Part shown: positions 35,761 through 48,281 of the stretch, in pieces
Numbering within the stretch: position 1 is the stretch's first letter
How the letters are laid out: each line of letters begins with the position of its first letter
From: Budorcas taxicolor
Taxonomy: Eukaryota > Chordata > Mammalia > Artiodactyla > Bovidae
Direction of reading: 5' to 3'
Assembly (NCBI RefSeq): GCF_023091745.1
Contig: NC_068920.1
Span: forward strand, 120,121,622-120,185,621
Length of the DNA stretch: 64,000 nt
The notes under the pieces: model-generated
What the model saw: the letters and a program-made list of their open reading frames with translations, nothing else
The model's database searches: none
What the model was told of the DNA's origin: nothing
Program-made: the position numbers and the translations under genes

Positions 35761-36132
35761 ACAGGGCAGTCAGTTGAGAGACAAGATGCTGAGGCAAGGG
35801 GTAGTTACTTTATATGGAAAGTCAGCAGATAGAGAAGATGGTGGGCTAGTGTCCCAGAGAATCATCTTACCCAAGTTAGAATTTGGGCTTCTTTCATAGT
35901 AAAAGGGAAGAGGATGTGGTAGGTTATTGCAGACTTCATGGTGTCAGAATCCTTTGTTTGTGCAGCTGTCCACATAGGTGTCTTGAAGTTCATGATGCTT
36001 CTGCAGACCTTCAGCAAGACAACTGTATTCTCTGTTCTGCAACTTTTCATCTTTGTATGATTAGGAAGTGTTATGCCTTTAAGGGTTAGAGCTTTGAGAA
36101 TAGGCTATCCTGTATATTTCAGGCTATAGGCA
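35725..36132 (-). mobile_element. Endogenous-retrovirus LTR, antisense
   Basis: On the minus strand the block starts TGCCTATAGCCTG (36132 leftward) and ends GGACTCAGTAACA (35725), giving the TG...CA ends of an LTR, about 408 bp. The TATA-like region reads CTATGAAAG (about 35892-35900 reversed) and is probably decayed. The usual AATAAA position reads 'ccatataaagtaac'. The U5 end is similar to that of the sense LTR at 31581. The internal retroviral region is missing except perhaps the bases to the left. Confidence 0.75.
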
Positions 36133-36175
36133 ACATTCTTTTTGTTGTGATTTAGTTGCAAAGTTGTGTCTTACT

Positions 36176-36248
36176 CTTGGGCCTTGGGCACACTTCCAGG
36201 CAAATGGACCAGTGTTACTGAGTTCAAGCTCGTACTGTTCACTACATG
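36176..36248. repeat. 73-bp direct repeat, copy 2 (stray LTR edge)
   Basis: A second copy of 35688-35760 with a few substitutions, ending abruptly after 'tgttcactacatg'. A Bov SINE 3'-end fragment (about 36139-36181, 'gatttagttgcaaagttgtg') abuts or overlaps its left side. Confidence 0.85.
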
Positions 36249-36709
36249 GCAATCACAATTCTGAGTGATTCAGGCAGTTATCTCAAAGCTGCTTCTTTAA
36301 GACACTCCAAATGTTTAAGCAGGGAGTCCTGGAGCCTGAAGCATGGTACTTTATGCTCATTGGTGTCCCCTTCATTGTGCCCAAGGGGAAATACTCTTTA
36401 AGGAAATTTGTCACTGGGAAACCTTCATACAAACAGCCAAGAAATTGAGACTTCCCAAGGCAATTTATTAAATTACTTAAGTTAAACACAGTGAATGTCA
36501 CTAGTATTAATGCAGTCCCAACTTGAAGCATGTTCAAACAATATTTATTTTGGGAGATTATATTTTTATTTTGGAAATAAATGTAAACAGATGTAAACTT
36601 TGGTTTTGCAAGAGTTGATGGAGATGCTTTCAAACCCTACAATTCATGGGGGCAATAATTACCAAATTTAATAGAATTGGGAAGGGCATTGGTTGATTTG
36701 AAAGTTTGT
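36249..36709. other. Intronic sequence, nothing recognised
   Basis: No feature recognised. Confidence 0.4.
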
Positions 36710-36722
36710 AGAGTACCTTTTG

Positions 36723-36857
36723 CCTGGGGGAGAGCATGGCAACCCACTCCGGTATTCTTGTCTGGAGCATCCCAGTGGACCAAAGAACCTGGCTGGCTGC
36801 AGTCTGTGGGGTTGCAAAAAGTCAGACACGACTGAGCGACTCAGCACAGCACAGCAC
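36723..36857 (+). mobile_element. 5'-truncated Bov SINE, perfect 13-bp TSD
   Basis: The 3' body ('gagcatggcaacccactccg' to 'cacgactgagcgactcagc') is followed by a short CAGCA-type tail. The duplication agagtaccttttg is exact at 36710-36722 and 36858-36870. Confidence 0.94.
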
Positions 36858-36870
36858 AGAGTACCTTTTG

Positions 36871-37520
36871 GAAGTGATACAGGTGAATCTCTGTGATGGT
36901 GGTAGATTGAATTTGGCTGCTCAAATACTTAACATTAAAGTGATTGTCTTAAAAATCTAGAAGTTTTACTTTATGGTCATTTACTACTGTCCATGAAATT
37001 AAGTGGTGAGGAATGATATGATTTTGAAAGTCCAGAAACTTTGAGGAGAGTCAGTTTTTGATTTTGTTAAATTAGTCTTTGAGCTTTTCATGCATTTTAC
37101 TATGTAAAATGACAATGATGTCTTTTCAGTGATAGGTGAAAATATTCTTTCTCAGTTGATTTCATCAGCTTTTCTCTATACATACCTGTAGACAGGAGCC
37201 CACATAGCATGCACCAGATTCTCTCCCCCACCCCATCTCTGTCCTCCTAGATCACCAGGCCATGGCTGACAGCTTGCTTATTTCCAGAAGCACTTACACA
37301 AGGTCAGATTGATAACTTAGTTTATATACCTTATATTAAATAATGATAACTTAGTTTCCAGTCCAGTATTTTTATTAATTTTTATTAATTTTTATTAATT
37401 ACCTTTTCCCCATCTTCCATCCCTTGGACCTGTGTTTGTTTACAGATTCGTTTAGTCGTATGAGACAAATGTTTCCAGAGACTTTTTAAAAAATTAAAAA
37501 ACAATTTTAAAATTATTATT
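36871..37520. other. Intronic sequence with a short tandem repeat
   Basis: Three exact copies of tttattaatt lie at 37371-37400. The rest is not recognised. Confidence 0.5.
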
Positions 37521-37793
37521 CATTTACTTTTGACTACATTGGGTTTTTGTTGCTATGTGTGGCCTTCCTGTAGCTGGGGTGAGCCGGGGCTACTCTCTAG
37601 CTGCGTGCACGGGCTTCTCATTGTGGTGGCTTCTCTTGTTGCAGAGCACAAACTCCAGGGCTCGCAGGCTCAGTAATTGTGGCACTTGGGCTTAGTTGCC
37701 CCGTGGCACGTGGAATCTTCCTGGACTAGGGATCGAACCCATGTTCCCTGCCTTGGCAGGTGGATTCCTAATGGCTGGCCCTCCAGGGAAGTT
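37521..37793 (-). mobile_element. CHR-type SINE, antisense
   Basis: 'gggctactctctagctgcgt', 'ggtggcttctcttgttgcag' and 'ccttggcaggtggattccta' identify a reversed CHR element. Confidence 0.85.
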
Positions 37794-39202
37794 TTCCTCG
37801 GATTTTTAGGTGATGTCTTGTGTCAAGATGACACCCAGTGATGTTGTCCTCGTGGACGAGGCACGGAGGGGAAACCCCAGGATGATAGTTGTGAAGAAAA
37901 GTGGCCTGGCCTGACACACAGAGAGTCAGGGGCCAGGGAGGGTCTCTGGGGGACCTGGAGATACGGGGCCTGTGTGTGAAATGACTCAGCAATGCTTTGT
38001 GTGGAGCGAAAGAGGAAAATGGTGAAAGAATAAAGCTTTTATTTAGTCCTTGTTCCTTTACTGCCCCTCCTGGTCATGTCCTTCTGGTCCTCAAGTTTTA
38101 CAGTCGTCAGCCAGACGCTAGACAGAAATGGAATGGCCCAGCTCCTGCTCTTAGTGCCCTGTAAGGTGTGTCAGACACCTTCCCCACGAGGTGTGATAAG
38201 TCAAATAAAGGTGTATTTAGTGTGAAGACGCAAAGAGGAAGTAAGAAAACCACAGGCGGAGGGCGGGGGAGGCGGGGGTGTGGGGTGTGGGGGTGTTTCT
38301 GTTCAGGGAAGGCACCACAGGAGGTGGTGCTGGCTGTGTTTTTTATGTTGATAGCCCAGAATCAAAGTGGTGAGAAGACGACTTTGTCAGTGATGGTGAT
38401 TCTCAGTGCTGGCCTCCTCCCTGTGCTGACCTCGGGCGAGGCTCTGTGCCTTCCGGTGCCTTGGTTTCCTCTTCTCTGCAGGAGAAGGTTGGAGTCCCTA
38501 AGGTCTAAGGCCCTGGGAAAGAAATCCTTATAGCTTCTGTGGGCAACAAACTCAGGATAGGGTCTGTGTGCGGAATGCATGTGCATGTTCTGGAGAGAGG
38601 GTGCAGTTTGTGGCCAACACTGCTCTTCCATCACCTTTTTTTTTTTTTTTCGATGCAGACTAGTGTCCCTTCCTCACAGAGCCTGGGGAGCTGGGCTGCT
38701 GGCCGGCTGGGAGCTCACCTCTGGCAGGTGGCGGGTGGGAGGACCAGGCTGGAATCCCTGCTGTTTCTGGCTGTGGTGCCAGAGTAAAGGGAAGGACGAG
38801 GAAAGGCAGAATTTTCTCTTTGTAAAAGCTCTTGACAAAAGGGTTTGCCCAACAGGTTTGTTAGACTAGGCCGGTGCAAACGCTGCCAGTCTCTCATTCC
38901 TCAGTGTGGATTAACACCTGCCGTGGAAGCGGCCGGGACTCCACCCTCAGCAGGGGCGGTGCCCGCCCGAGCGGACCAGGATCTCTGGGCACCTTCAACT
39001 AGGGACCGGCTCCCAGCAGGAGATTTTGTCTGCATTATTCCTTTCTCATGCTTCTCAAGAAACTCGACTGCCTGGCTTTCTTTGGAACTACCTGCATGTT
39101 CCCGGGTATCCACAAATGCAGTGACTTCACTTCCTAAGTCTTTTTTTTTTTTTTAATTGCAGCTTTATTTGAGGATTCTTGAAATCTTCTGAGCAACAAG
39201 GT
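37794..39202. other. Intronic sequence, no feature recognised
   Basis: It is moderately GC-rich in parts (38900-39020), with a T-run at 38637-38650 and another at 39141-39154. No exon is supported. Confidence 0.4.
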
Positions 39203-39330
39203 TGTATGGTAGAAGGAGTAAGAGTTTCGACTCGGGGTCAGGGTCCAAGGTCCAAGTCCTGGCTCTACTCAGATTAGCTTTGTAACCTCAGGCTAATGGT
39301 TTCATATTTTTGAGCTTGTGACGGTTAGTT
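39203..39330 (+). mobile_element. MIR SINE remnant
   Basis: 'gtaagagtttcgactcgggg' and 'ccaagtcctggctctactca' follow MIR in sense, diverged. Confidence 0.5.
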
Positions 39331-39637
39331 GAGAAAATCCTGATGTAAAAAATGGGCAAAGGGTGTGAGGAGTGGGAAGTCAGGAGGGAAGTACAGTTAA
39401 AACATGGCAGAGGTTGTTTTTGTGTGAAGATTTAAAAGAAGGACAAGGTCCACAGTCAGTGTGGAGATCTCTGTGTTCTCTGGTGTTGTACAGTCTGGCT
39501 GTTTTTTTTGATGAGGAAGGACATGGAATAACTTGATTGTTCTCTTTGTAATTTTTTTCAAAGGAAATAATAAGACAGTGTACAAAGACACACAAATGAG
39601 GTTGTTCATCAGATATTTTTTTTTTTCTCCCAATTAT
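39331..39637. other. Intronic sequence, nothing recognised
   Basis: No feature recognised. Confidence 0.4.
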
Positions 39638-39647
39638 AGGGAAAGTC

Positions 39648-39928
39648 CGGAGAAGGCAATGGCACCCCACTCCAGTACTCTTGCCTGGACAGTCCCATGG
39701 ACGGAGGAGCCTGGTAGGCTGCAGTCCATGGGGTCGCTAAGAGTCGGACACGACTGAGTGACTTCACTTTCACTTTTCACTTTCATGCATTGGAGAAGGA
39801 AATGGCAACCCATTCCAGTGTTCTTGCCTGGAGAATCCCAGGGACAGGGGAGACTGGTGGGCTGCCGTCTATGGGGTCGCACAGAGTCGGGGACACGACT
39901 GAAGCAACTTAGCAGCAGCAGCAGCAGC
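39648..39928 (+). mobile_element. Bov-A2 SINE (dimeric, GCA tail)
   Basis: Both monomers, the 'cactttcacttttcacttt' linker and a GCA tail are intact. The duplication agggaaagtc lies at 39638-39647 and 39929-39938. Confidence 0.95.
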
Positions 39929-39972
39929 AGGGAAAGTCAGAAACAACTCATGGGTTAGTGATTGGGTAGTAG

Positions 39973-40176
39973 TAGTGTTACTTGCTCAGTTGTGTCTGAC
40001 TTGGCAATCCCATGGTCTGTAGCCTGCCAGGCTCCTCTGTCCATGGGATTCTCAGGCAAGAATACTGACTGGAGTGGATTTCCATGCCCTCCTTCAGAGG
40101 ATCTTCCTGATGCAGGGATAGAACCTGGGTCTCCTGCGTTGCAGGCAGATTCTTTACCATTTGAGCTACAGGGAAG
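39973..40176 (-). mobile_element. Bov-tA SINE, antisense
   Basis: It runs from 'tagtgttacttgctcagttg' to the reversed head 'catttgagctacagggaag'. Confidence 0.9.
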
Positions 40177-40218
40177 ACAGGTCAAATGCCTGTACTCTGT
40201 CAGAGGTACTTTAGAGAT

Positions 40219-40425
40219 CTGTTGGTGGCTTAGTGGGTAAAGAATCTGCCTGCAGTGCAGGAGATGCAGGTTTAATCTCTTGGTCGGGAAGATCCCCTGG
40301 AGGAGGGCATGGCAACCCACTCAGGTGTTCTTGCCTGGAGAATCCCATGGACACAGGAGCCTGGCAGGCTACAGTCCATGGGATCACAAAGAGTCGGACA
40401 GGACTGAAGCAACTAAGCATGCATG
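40219..40425 (+). mobile_element. Bov-tA SINE
   Basis: A sense copy from 'ctgttggtggcttagtgggt' to 'cggacaggactgaagcaact'. It lies convergent with the previous copy, 40 bp away. Confidence 0.9.
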
Positions 40426-40429
40426 CATG

Positions 40430-41814
40430 ATAGAAGGTGAGTCACTCAGATCATGCTGCCTTCGCCTGTCCAAATCTGCTTTACAAAAATTAAATCTCTG
40501 AACACAATAGCCAGTTGTCTTTGTAATGAACTTGGAGGTCAAATTTGGAGCTGTTCTTCCTTTTTTCCCTTATTTCATATTCCTGTGTGATTTAGTCAGG
40601 TGTTTTTTTTTAATAGATAGAGGGGCTGTGAAAGCACATTGTGGCTCTCTCTCTGGCAACAGCACTTGTTACTTAGATATAGGCATGGTGCACGCTTATC
40701 CCATGGAAAGCCCTTGGGCTTATCTGCTTTCTCCAGTCGCCTCAGAACCTGTCTGGCCACAGACTGGCTGCTGCTTTAGTAGCAGACACTGTAGCCCCAC
40801 CGCACCGCTTGCCTGCCCTGCTTCTCCTCACTTCTCTGAAATCTACCCTGTTTGAAGCTCCACTCAGGTCCTGCCTCATCCTCTGCTGTTGACAAATGTA
40901 CTGTCACGTATTTATTACTTATTTATTAGTTGCTGTACAGGACCCATGTTTTATACACTTTCCACCTAACTTCAGACTCAAATAATGATGTTCATGGTTG
41001 GAAATGACTTCAGGTGGCTGATAGAGAGATCTCTAACTTGTACCAGTTTTTAACTATTGTCTGTCAGCTCCCAGTCGACCCTTTGTTGTCTGATCTATGA
41101 AAATGGATCAGAGCTCTTCAGATATTTTTCCTTTGCCTTCTCTCAAGTTGAGGGCTCTGAAGAGGATGATGCAGGAGAAGGAGGTTTTCCTTCCTGCTCT
41201 CCAGAGTGTAAAACCAGGCTCCCACAGAGCCTGCTGGTTTTCCCGTGGGCTTGCAGGCTGCAGCTTTCTGCAGTGTGCGCCCGCCTTGTCCTGTCTGCAG
41301 CTCTCATGGCTGTGATAGACTGGGGAGCCTGAGCAGCAGGTTGCTGCTTCTCCTCAGTCCCCACGTGTATATATGGGAGCCTGGTGGTCCTGACCATCTA
41401 GAGAGCTGGCCACGTATGTTTGTCCTGAGCAGTGGCCCTGAGCACTCCCTGTCCAGGCCATGCATTGTCATGCTAAGCTCCTGCAGAGGGAGGTCTCTCC
41501 AGCTCCTGGGTCCAGTGGTAGCTGGACTTCCTGTGTGGACAGGACTCCCTCTGCACCCTGTTCTCTCCGCCTAGCTCCCAGTAGTCTCCAGAGTTTGCTT
41601 CCTGTCTCCCTCCGCATGGAGATTCCTGTATTTCAGGCTTTGTACCGGCACCCTAGAGGGTTATTCCTGCTTTTCTGGTGACTGGACCATCCTGGGCACC
41701 CAGGAACTGCCCCCTGTACCTTCTTCAACAAGATACAAGCCTTGCTTCCATGTTTGTCCTGTTTGGGGTACCTTTCATCTAGTATAAGGCAACCTGTAGA
41801 GTTCTATTCAATCT
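40430..41814. other. Intronic sequence, no feature recognised
   Basis: Several short plus-strand frames (for example 41245-41574) lack any domain or splice context. Confidence 0.4.
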
Positions 41815-42032
41815 TTGTTGTTTAATCACTAAATCATGTCTGACTTTTTTGCACCCTTATGGACTATAGCCCATCAGGCTTCTCTGTCCATGGGATTCTC
41901 CAGGCAAGAATACTGGAGTGGATTGCCATGCCCTCTTCCAGGGGATCTTCCCAACCCGGGGACTGAACCCTCGTCTTCTGCATCTCCTGCATTGGCAGGA
42001 GATTCGTTACCACTGAGCCACCAGGGAGGCCC
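41815..42032 (-). mobile_element. Bov-tA SINE, antisense
   Basis: It runs from 'ttgttgtttaatcactaaat' to the reversed head 'ctgagccaccagggaggcc'. Confidence 0.92.
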
Positions 42033-43840
42033 TTTAGAGTTATCAGTTATAATATTTTATAGTTCTGTCTTTATAGTTGCTCAATTATCATATTTTTAAA
42101 CTTCCCCTGCTTGAATTATGATGGGGTTTCTGCCTCCTGGTTGGACCCAGACTGAAATACATCCCATGTAACCCAACTGAGCAAACATATGGATGAGCCA
42201 GAGAGAAGTCTAGGAATTTCTCTGAGGACTTGTTGAGAGCCTGCCAGACTATGCTGGTTTGTACATAGGTTCTAGAGCTTGACATGGAAAAACTTCGCAA
42301 GCCATACCCATGTACAGGCTCTTTAACAAGGACTTCTGAAACATGTTAAGTGCCCCAGGAAGTGACTGCCTGCATTGCAACATTTCTTTTCTAATGGTTT
42401 CCCGCCTGGGTAAATAGGTGCCCCCAAGCTTTCAGTCTGTACCAGGGGCCTTTGTTTAGGCATGTTCACTTTGTCCCTCAGCTATTATGGCCTTGGTGGA
42501 ACTAGCAATTGCTGGAGGTCCACCCCCCTATCAGAAAGGAGTGTGGAGGTCCCTCTGGGGCTGGAGTGGAGGGGATTGCCTGGATGCTCTGCTAGTGGAG
42601 GGATGAAGCCTTCATAGACTCTCTGCTGGATCCCACATGCCTGCATTCCCACTCAGGTGGGTGCAGGGCTGCCTGTGGGCCTGGGTGGGGCTTTCACCAC
42701 AGTTTACCTCTTCAGATCTAGCCCCTACCCTCCCAGGTCTAATATGCACTCACTACTAATAGTCTTATCACCTATAACTCTAGAAAAGCCTTTGCATTTT
42801 TTCTACTCTAGTACTTAAAAAAGTGAGACAGGTTTTATAAATACATAGGTCATTGAGCAGCACAAATATAGTTCCCAGTGTCTTCTCTTTGGAGAAGGGT
42901 CATGTATATTTATTTAATCTAATTTCTACTGAAACAGCTATATTCAGTGAACTCAACCACATGACCAAAATACCTGTTTGTTCAACAAATGCAGAATAAC
43001 TCTCAGATGCTACAACCTGGGGTAATGGCGTTGCAGGGTGAAGACCTTGACCACAGAGGATACCCTCGCTCCTGGATGCTTCAGGAGTGACACTTGACCG
43101 AATTGAGGAGTAGAAGAAGCTCCTCAGGAAGGCATGGCAGACAGAGGGCACTCTGCGGATGGCAGAGGGAAACTGGGACAGTCTGGAAGAGACTGTGTTT
43201 GCTGTGGTTGGAGGTGAAAGTGTCCATGGTGTGGCGGTGGGGGATGCTGGCAGGAGGGGCTGCGGAGGAAGCACAGAGCATCATAAAGGGACTAGAGGGC
43301 ATGTGAGTGAGAAGATGGAGGGGTGAGGCTGGTGTTGAGGCTGGGGCATATCCTTGGGCAAGAGGTCTTACAGAAGAGGGGCAGAGGCCATGCGGCCCTG
43401 AGCTCTGGGAGTGGAGGAAAGAGGCGTCTTAGAAGACAGCACAGTTATATTTAGGCTGTGGGGATGCAGTGCCACGGTGGTGGCGGTGACCACACCAGGA
43501 ACAGCAGGAGCAGGGGTGCATGTGCAAAGGCTGAAGACTGAGTCGTTGGGAAACAGGGATATTCGGGAGCTGCGGGGAATAAGGCCTTGGGCTCCTACAG
43601 TCGCCAGCCGCAGAGCCTGACTGAAATAGAGGAGAGCTGAGGAGGCGGTGACATTACTGAGGTGGGAACACAGATGTGGAGAGCAAAGGAAGAAGCAGCT
43701 CACTGCTGCTGGGGCGTGCACCTGGGCAGTCGGTCCATGGTGAATGCAGGACCCAGGAAGAGGGACTCCACACACACTGAGTATCTGGAGTTAGCTGGCT
43801 CAACATGGGACCCATGGTTTCTTGTTTTGCTGCTGCTGTC
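42033..43840. other. Intronic sequence, no feature recognised
   Basis: The G/A-rich stretch at 43060-43780 produces overlapping frames on both strands without recognisable domains. Confidence 0.4.
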
Positions 43841-44112
43841 TTTACTTATTTTTGGCTGTGCTGGGTCTTCGTTGTTGTTGCTTTTCTCTAGTTGTGGCGA
43901 GTGGGGGGTACTCTTCAGTGCAGTGTGTGGGCCTCTCACTGCAGTGGCCTGTTTTGCGGAGCACAGGCTCTAGGGTGCACAGGCTTCAGCAGTTGTGGCA
44001 CACAAGCTCGGTCACTCCGTGGAACATGGGATCTTCCTGGATCAGGGGTCGAACCCGTGTCTCTGCTGCCCTGGCCGACGGATTCTTTACTGCTGAGCCA
44101 ACAGGGAAGCCC
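43841..44112 (-). mobile_element. CHR-type SINE, antisense
   Basis: 'tttttggctgtgctgggtct', 'ctctagttgtggcgagtggg' and 'ctgctgagccaacagggaag' identify the family. Confidence 0.88.
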
Positions 44113-44283
44113 TGTTGGTTTGGGTTTTTTTTGGGGGGGGGGCCTCCTTTTGGAGTGACATTTAAGGTGATGGATAGAATGGTTTCTAGAGGGAGAATAT
44201 TTATAAAGAGGCAGTGAACGACAGAACTTGAGAAATGTGCTTAGTGTTAGGTGGAGGAACCAAACCCATCAAAGAAAACTATT

Positions 44284-44455
44284 GAATGCCTGTTTTACAC
44301 TAGACAACACCCTGGTATGGCAGGTTATATCATCACTTCACAGGTGAGGAAACTGAGGCTCAGACAAGTCAAGTAACTTCTAGGTCACACAGCTAATAGT
44401 AGGGTAGCAGTACCAGAATTTAACTCTGGGTTGTTTGGCTCCAGGTGCCATACTA
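44284..44455 (-). mobile_element. MIR SINE, antisense
   Basis: 'gaggaaactgaggctcagac' and 'ctaggtcacacagctaatag' are the reversed MIR core. Confidence 0.8.
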
Positions 44456-44722
44456 ATTTTCCAAAGTGCAGGTGGGTCTGGAACATACCTGTCCTCAAAC
44501 ATCTACCAGCTTTGTTTTATAATGACACAATCTTGTACACTGAAGATCGCGAACCCTTACCAGTTTTAGTAAAGGCAGGGGCAAGATGGCCTGTGGGAAG
44601 GTTAATCCCTATCATTGTTTACTAAATTTTCTTCTTTCTCCTTTTCTGAAAATCTGAACATGTTTATGTGAAGAATGATCTTAGTGTTTGATTTTATTTT
44701 AAATGGTAAGTACCACTTGAGA

Positions 44723-44938
44723 CTTCCCTGGGGCTTCCCTGGTGGCTTAGACGGTAAAGAATTTGCCTGGAATGTGGAAGACCTGGGTTTGATCCCCGGG
44801 TCAGGAAGATCCCCTGGAGAAGAGCATGGCTATCCACTCCAGTTCTTTTGCCTGGAGAATTCCATGGGTAGAAGAGCCTGATGGGCTACGGTCTATGGGG
44901 TCACAAAGAGTTAGACATTACTGAGCGGCTAAATACAC
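44723..44938 (+). mobile_element. Bov-tA SINE
   Basis: A sense copy from 'ttccctggtggcttagacgg' to 'tagacattactgagcggcta'. The duplication is accacttgaga / accatttgaga at 44712-44722 and 44939-44949. Confidence 0.93.
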
Positions 44939-44949
44939 ACCATTTGAGA

Positions 44950-46344
44950 AAATCAGCCACACTGGGCTTTGGGAGAACTGTAATCAGTGGGGATCAGAAC
45001 TTGCTCTGCAGACACTTAGATGTATAATGTCGCTTGTGGGGACATATAGGTGAATAGATTCATCATGTATACTTTTCCCTTTAAATTTTGAATGTGAAGC
45101 TACTACTGCTGACTTATGAACCAGATTCCTTGAATTCAGTTGATTGTTGTTCTGACTTACAGACCAGAAAATGTCAGACATATGTTCTCGCTAGGTGAGG
45201 GTGTTGAGGGCATCTTGGGGCTCCCCAGCTCCAGTCCTGACAAGAACTGTGGCCAGGCTTCTTGCTTCCATTAAGGAACAAGCTCTAGGTACGGGCCCAC
45301 TCCTCTGGCCCCACCAAGATGCTGCACTTACACGCTTATCACTCAGCTGTCTGCCCTGAGCACTGGAAGGTATTCCCTGTCTCCCCCAGAACCACTTAGC
45401 TGCAAGCTATCCCTCTCTCTGTCTGAGCAGAACCTGAAAAGGTCTGGCAAGGACCAAGCAACAGATGTTAGCAGCCTGGGAGGTAAGGATTTAGGAAAGC
45501 CACTCTCGCCGGGGTTCTGGTGTGAGGACGGAGGAGGTTGGGCAGGCTGATTGACGTCCAAGTCCCCTGTCTCCTTGTGATATGGCAGCAGGCTTGGGCT
45601 CTAGATCCTTGAAGGATTTGTGTATCCTGTTTGGGGAGGAGAATGAGCAGGAAGCAGGATCCTCCCTGGACACAGAGGCTGCTAGCCCAAACTCTTGTGA
45701 CTGAATCAGCAACTTGGATTTCCAGCCTCTAAGCCTCAGCCTGATTGGATTGAATGACTGGTCATTTCATTTCATGATTACAAGAAGGTCCTGCCTTTCT
45801 TTTATCCTTAACATTGGTTCTAGGGATGGGGGAGCATAGGCATAGGTTTTGGATTTGGTCTCAGTGTGGTTGCTGCCTCTGTCTCTGACTAGCTGTTGGT
45901 GACCATCTACCTAACATACCTGAGCCCCTTGGGATGGGTGAGTGAGTCCCTGACTTAGAGTTTTGTGAGAATAAGTCCTTGTGTCTGGCAATGGCCACAT
46001 TAAAATGTCTTCTGGCCAGTGCTTTGCTTTTAGAACTGGAGGGAACCTTTTAGAATCATCCTCTTTTGTGGTGCCAGTCTGGCATCCAGGAATGAAACAC
46101 TGGGATTATTTAAGCTGCTTATAGGGGAATAAAATGTCTATAGCATAATCATTCAGTAAGGGTTACTTATGACCCCACCCTACCTTCCGTATCTGACTTT
46201 GTCTGATGGTAGTTTTGAGGGTTCAAATGTATACATATAAAGCTTTAACATTTTAAAATAATTTTTTAAGAAGATAAACCATTGAAAACCAGACCGTCAT
46301 CTTTTTAGTCCCTTTCGTCATAAGCCTGTGCTGCAGTGTTCGCT
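44950..46344. other. Intronic sequence, possible MIR trace
   Basis: About 45840-46000 may be a very diverged MIR. No exon is supported. Confidence 0.35.
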
Positions 46345-46519
46345 TGTATCGTGGTTTAAAACTCAGATAATGGAGCTGAACTGCTTAGATTTGAATCCTG
46401 GTTCTGCCATCTGCCAGCTTTGTGACCTTGGACAAGTTCAGTCACCTCTCTGAGTACCTGCCTCATAACATCACTGGTGCCTAGCATATAGCCAGTGGTA
46501 CCTAAGTATTTATTAAAGC
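46345..46519 (+). mobile_element. MIR SINE
   Basis: 'gatttgaatcctggttctgc', 'tgtgaccttggacaagttca' and 'tgcctagcatatagccagtg' follow MIR in sense. Confidence 0.75.
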
Positions 46520-47025
46520 CTATATGTTCATATTTTACTGTTATTTTCAAGAGTCCTCTCTAATACATGGCTTCAGGCAGAGAGCACGGACCCAGGGAAG
46601 GATGTGCAATGATCTAGGGGTGGACCTCGTGACAGAACTTGTGCAGAATACTGCAGGGTCCAGGACAGGGTTGGAGTGTCTGGGACTGTGGGACCACGGC
46701 CCACGCTAGTGATGTGGGCTGCAAAAATGGGGACCTCATATTAGGATTTGTGTGTGACATGTTCCCCACGCCCATCCCAGCAGTCTGGATGTGTGCAGTA
46801 GAGGATGTTGAAGGGAAAAGATGGTGCGGCAGCATTAAAGAATTAAATAACCTATCATCCTGCCACTCTGATTACACTGGTTTTGGTTTTGTGTGGTATT
46901 TTATCTGGATTTGCACATAGTTTAAGCGTGGCATCTGTACTATTTTATAGTCCATCTTCAGCTAACATAAATTGGTGTGTTTGTCTCTACCTTTCTAAAT
47001 ATTTTAATTGCAAAATAAAGGAAAG
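46520..47025. other. Intronic sequence, nothing recognised
   Basis: No feature recognised. Confidence 0.4.
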
Positions 47026-47217
47026 TGGAAGTGAAAGTCGCTCAGTCGTGCTTGACTCTTTGTGACCCCATGGACTACACAGTCCATGGAATTCTCCAGG
47101 CCAGAATACTGGATTGGTAGCCTTTCCCTTCTCCAGGGGATCTTCCCAACCCAGGGATCGAACCCAGATCTCCCACATTGCAGGCAGATTCTTTACCAGC
47201 TGAGCCACAAGGGAAGC
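47026..47217 (-). mobile_element. Bov-tA SINE, antisense
   Basis: It runs from 'gaagtgaaagtcgctcagtc' to the reversed head 'agctgagccacaagggaag'. A short internal deletion removes part of the body near 47090. Confidence 0.92.
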
Positions 47218-48079
47218 AAAGAAGGAAGTTGCTACCAAACAAAATCAGCTGTAGTGTTTTAGAAATTTCAAGACTGTTCAGTCTTTGTTGGGGAGAATTT
47301 ACTCCCAAGTACAAGGTGAAAGCTAAGGTTGTTCTTTGTTTGCACATGGGATTTTCTGATTCTGTTAGTCACAGTAAAAATTCTGTGTGTCACAGTGAGG
47401 GTTGTATATCATCTTCCCTAGCTGCAGGGTAGATTTTCTTACTCAAATTCTTTTTGAGCAGTGTAACTTCCTGCTGAAAAAAGGACACGGAATTGGTTTT
47501 ATGTCTGTAATGGGAATATTTAGTCAGATATTCAGAGAGCTTTTTCCCACAGATATTTTTATGGAGGTCACTGCTTTTTCCTCCTTTCCATGAACTTTGG
47601 TTTGTTGTAATAGTCTAGTTCTCATGCGAGGGACTGTGCCTTGGTCACAAATGAAAGATGACATTTAAACTTGATAGAAATGTCAAGTTGGGAATCTGGG
47701 TGGTTTTCCTACCCTTCCTGCCCAGGTTGGTTTGGAATAAATGCCCTTTAGAAATAATGGTAAGAGTTGGCCCAAGCTGCACTTTGGGGAATTTAGGAAA
47801 GGAAGACTGGCCGCTTGTCAGAAGCAGGACTGGGCATTTCTAAGCTCCCATTTCCCTTTCTTTGGAAAGTCTTGGTAACCACCAGATGTACCATGATCCG
47901 GTGCCTTGGGTCTTTTCAGTCTTGAGCCAGCCTTTGAGACTTCACTGTTGAACTGAACCAGTTCAACCAGTTACAATACTGTGGGCATGCCTTATAGAAA
48001 AAGGAGAAGCTCCAAAGAGCCCTGGCTGGGAGCCAGAAATCTGTTTCATCTCAGCCTTATCACCTAACCCTGTGACATT
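47218..48079. other. Intronic sequence, nothing recognised
   Basis: No feature recognised. Confidence 0.4.
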
Positions 48080-48275
48080 TGTGTGCTCAGTCGTGTCTGA
48101 CTCTGTGACCCCATGTACTGTAGCCTGCCAGGCTCCTCTGTTCATGGAATTTTTCAGGTAAGAATAAAGTGTTCTGCCATTTCCTTCTCCAGGGAATCTT
48201 CTTGACCCAGGGATCAAATCCACATCTCCTGCCTTGCAGGCAAATTCTTTACTACTTCACCACCTGGGAAGCCCT
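48080..48275 (-). mobile_element. Bov-tA SINE, antisense
   Basis: It runs from 'tgtgtgctcagtcgtgtctg' to the reversed head 'caccacctgggaagccc'. Confidence 0.9.
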
Positions 48276-48281
48276 CATTTG

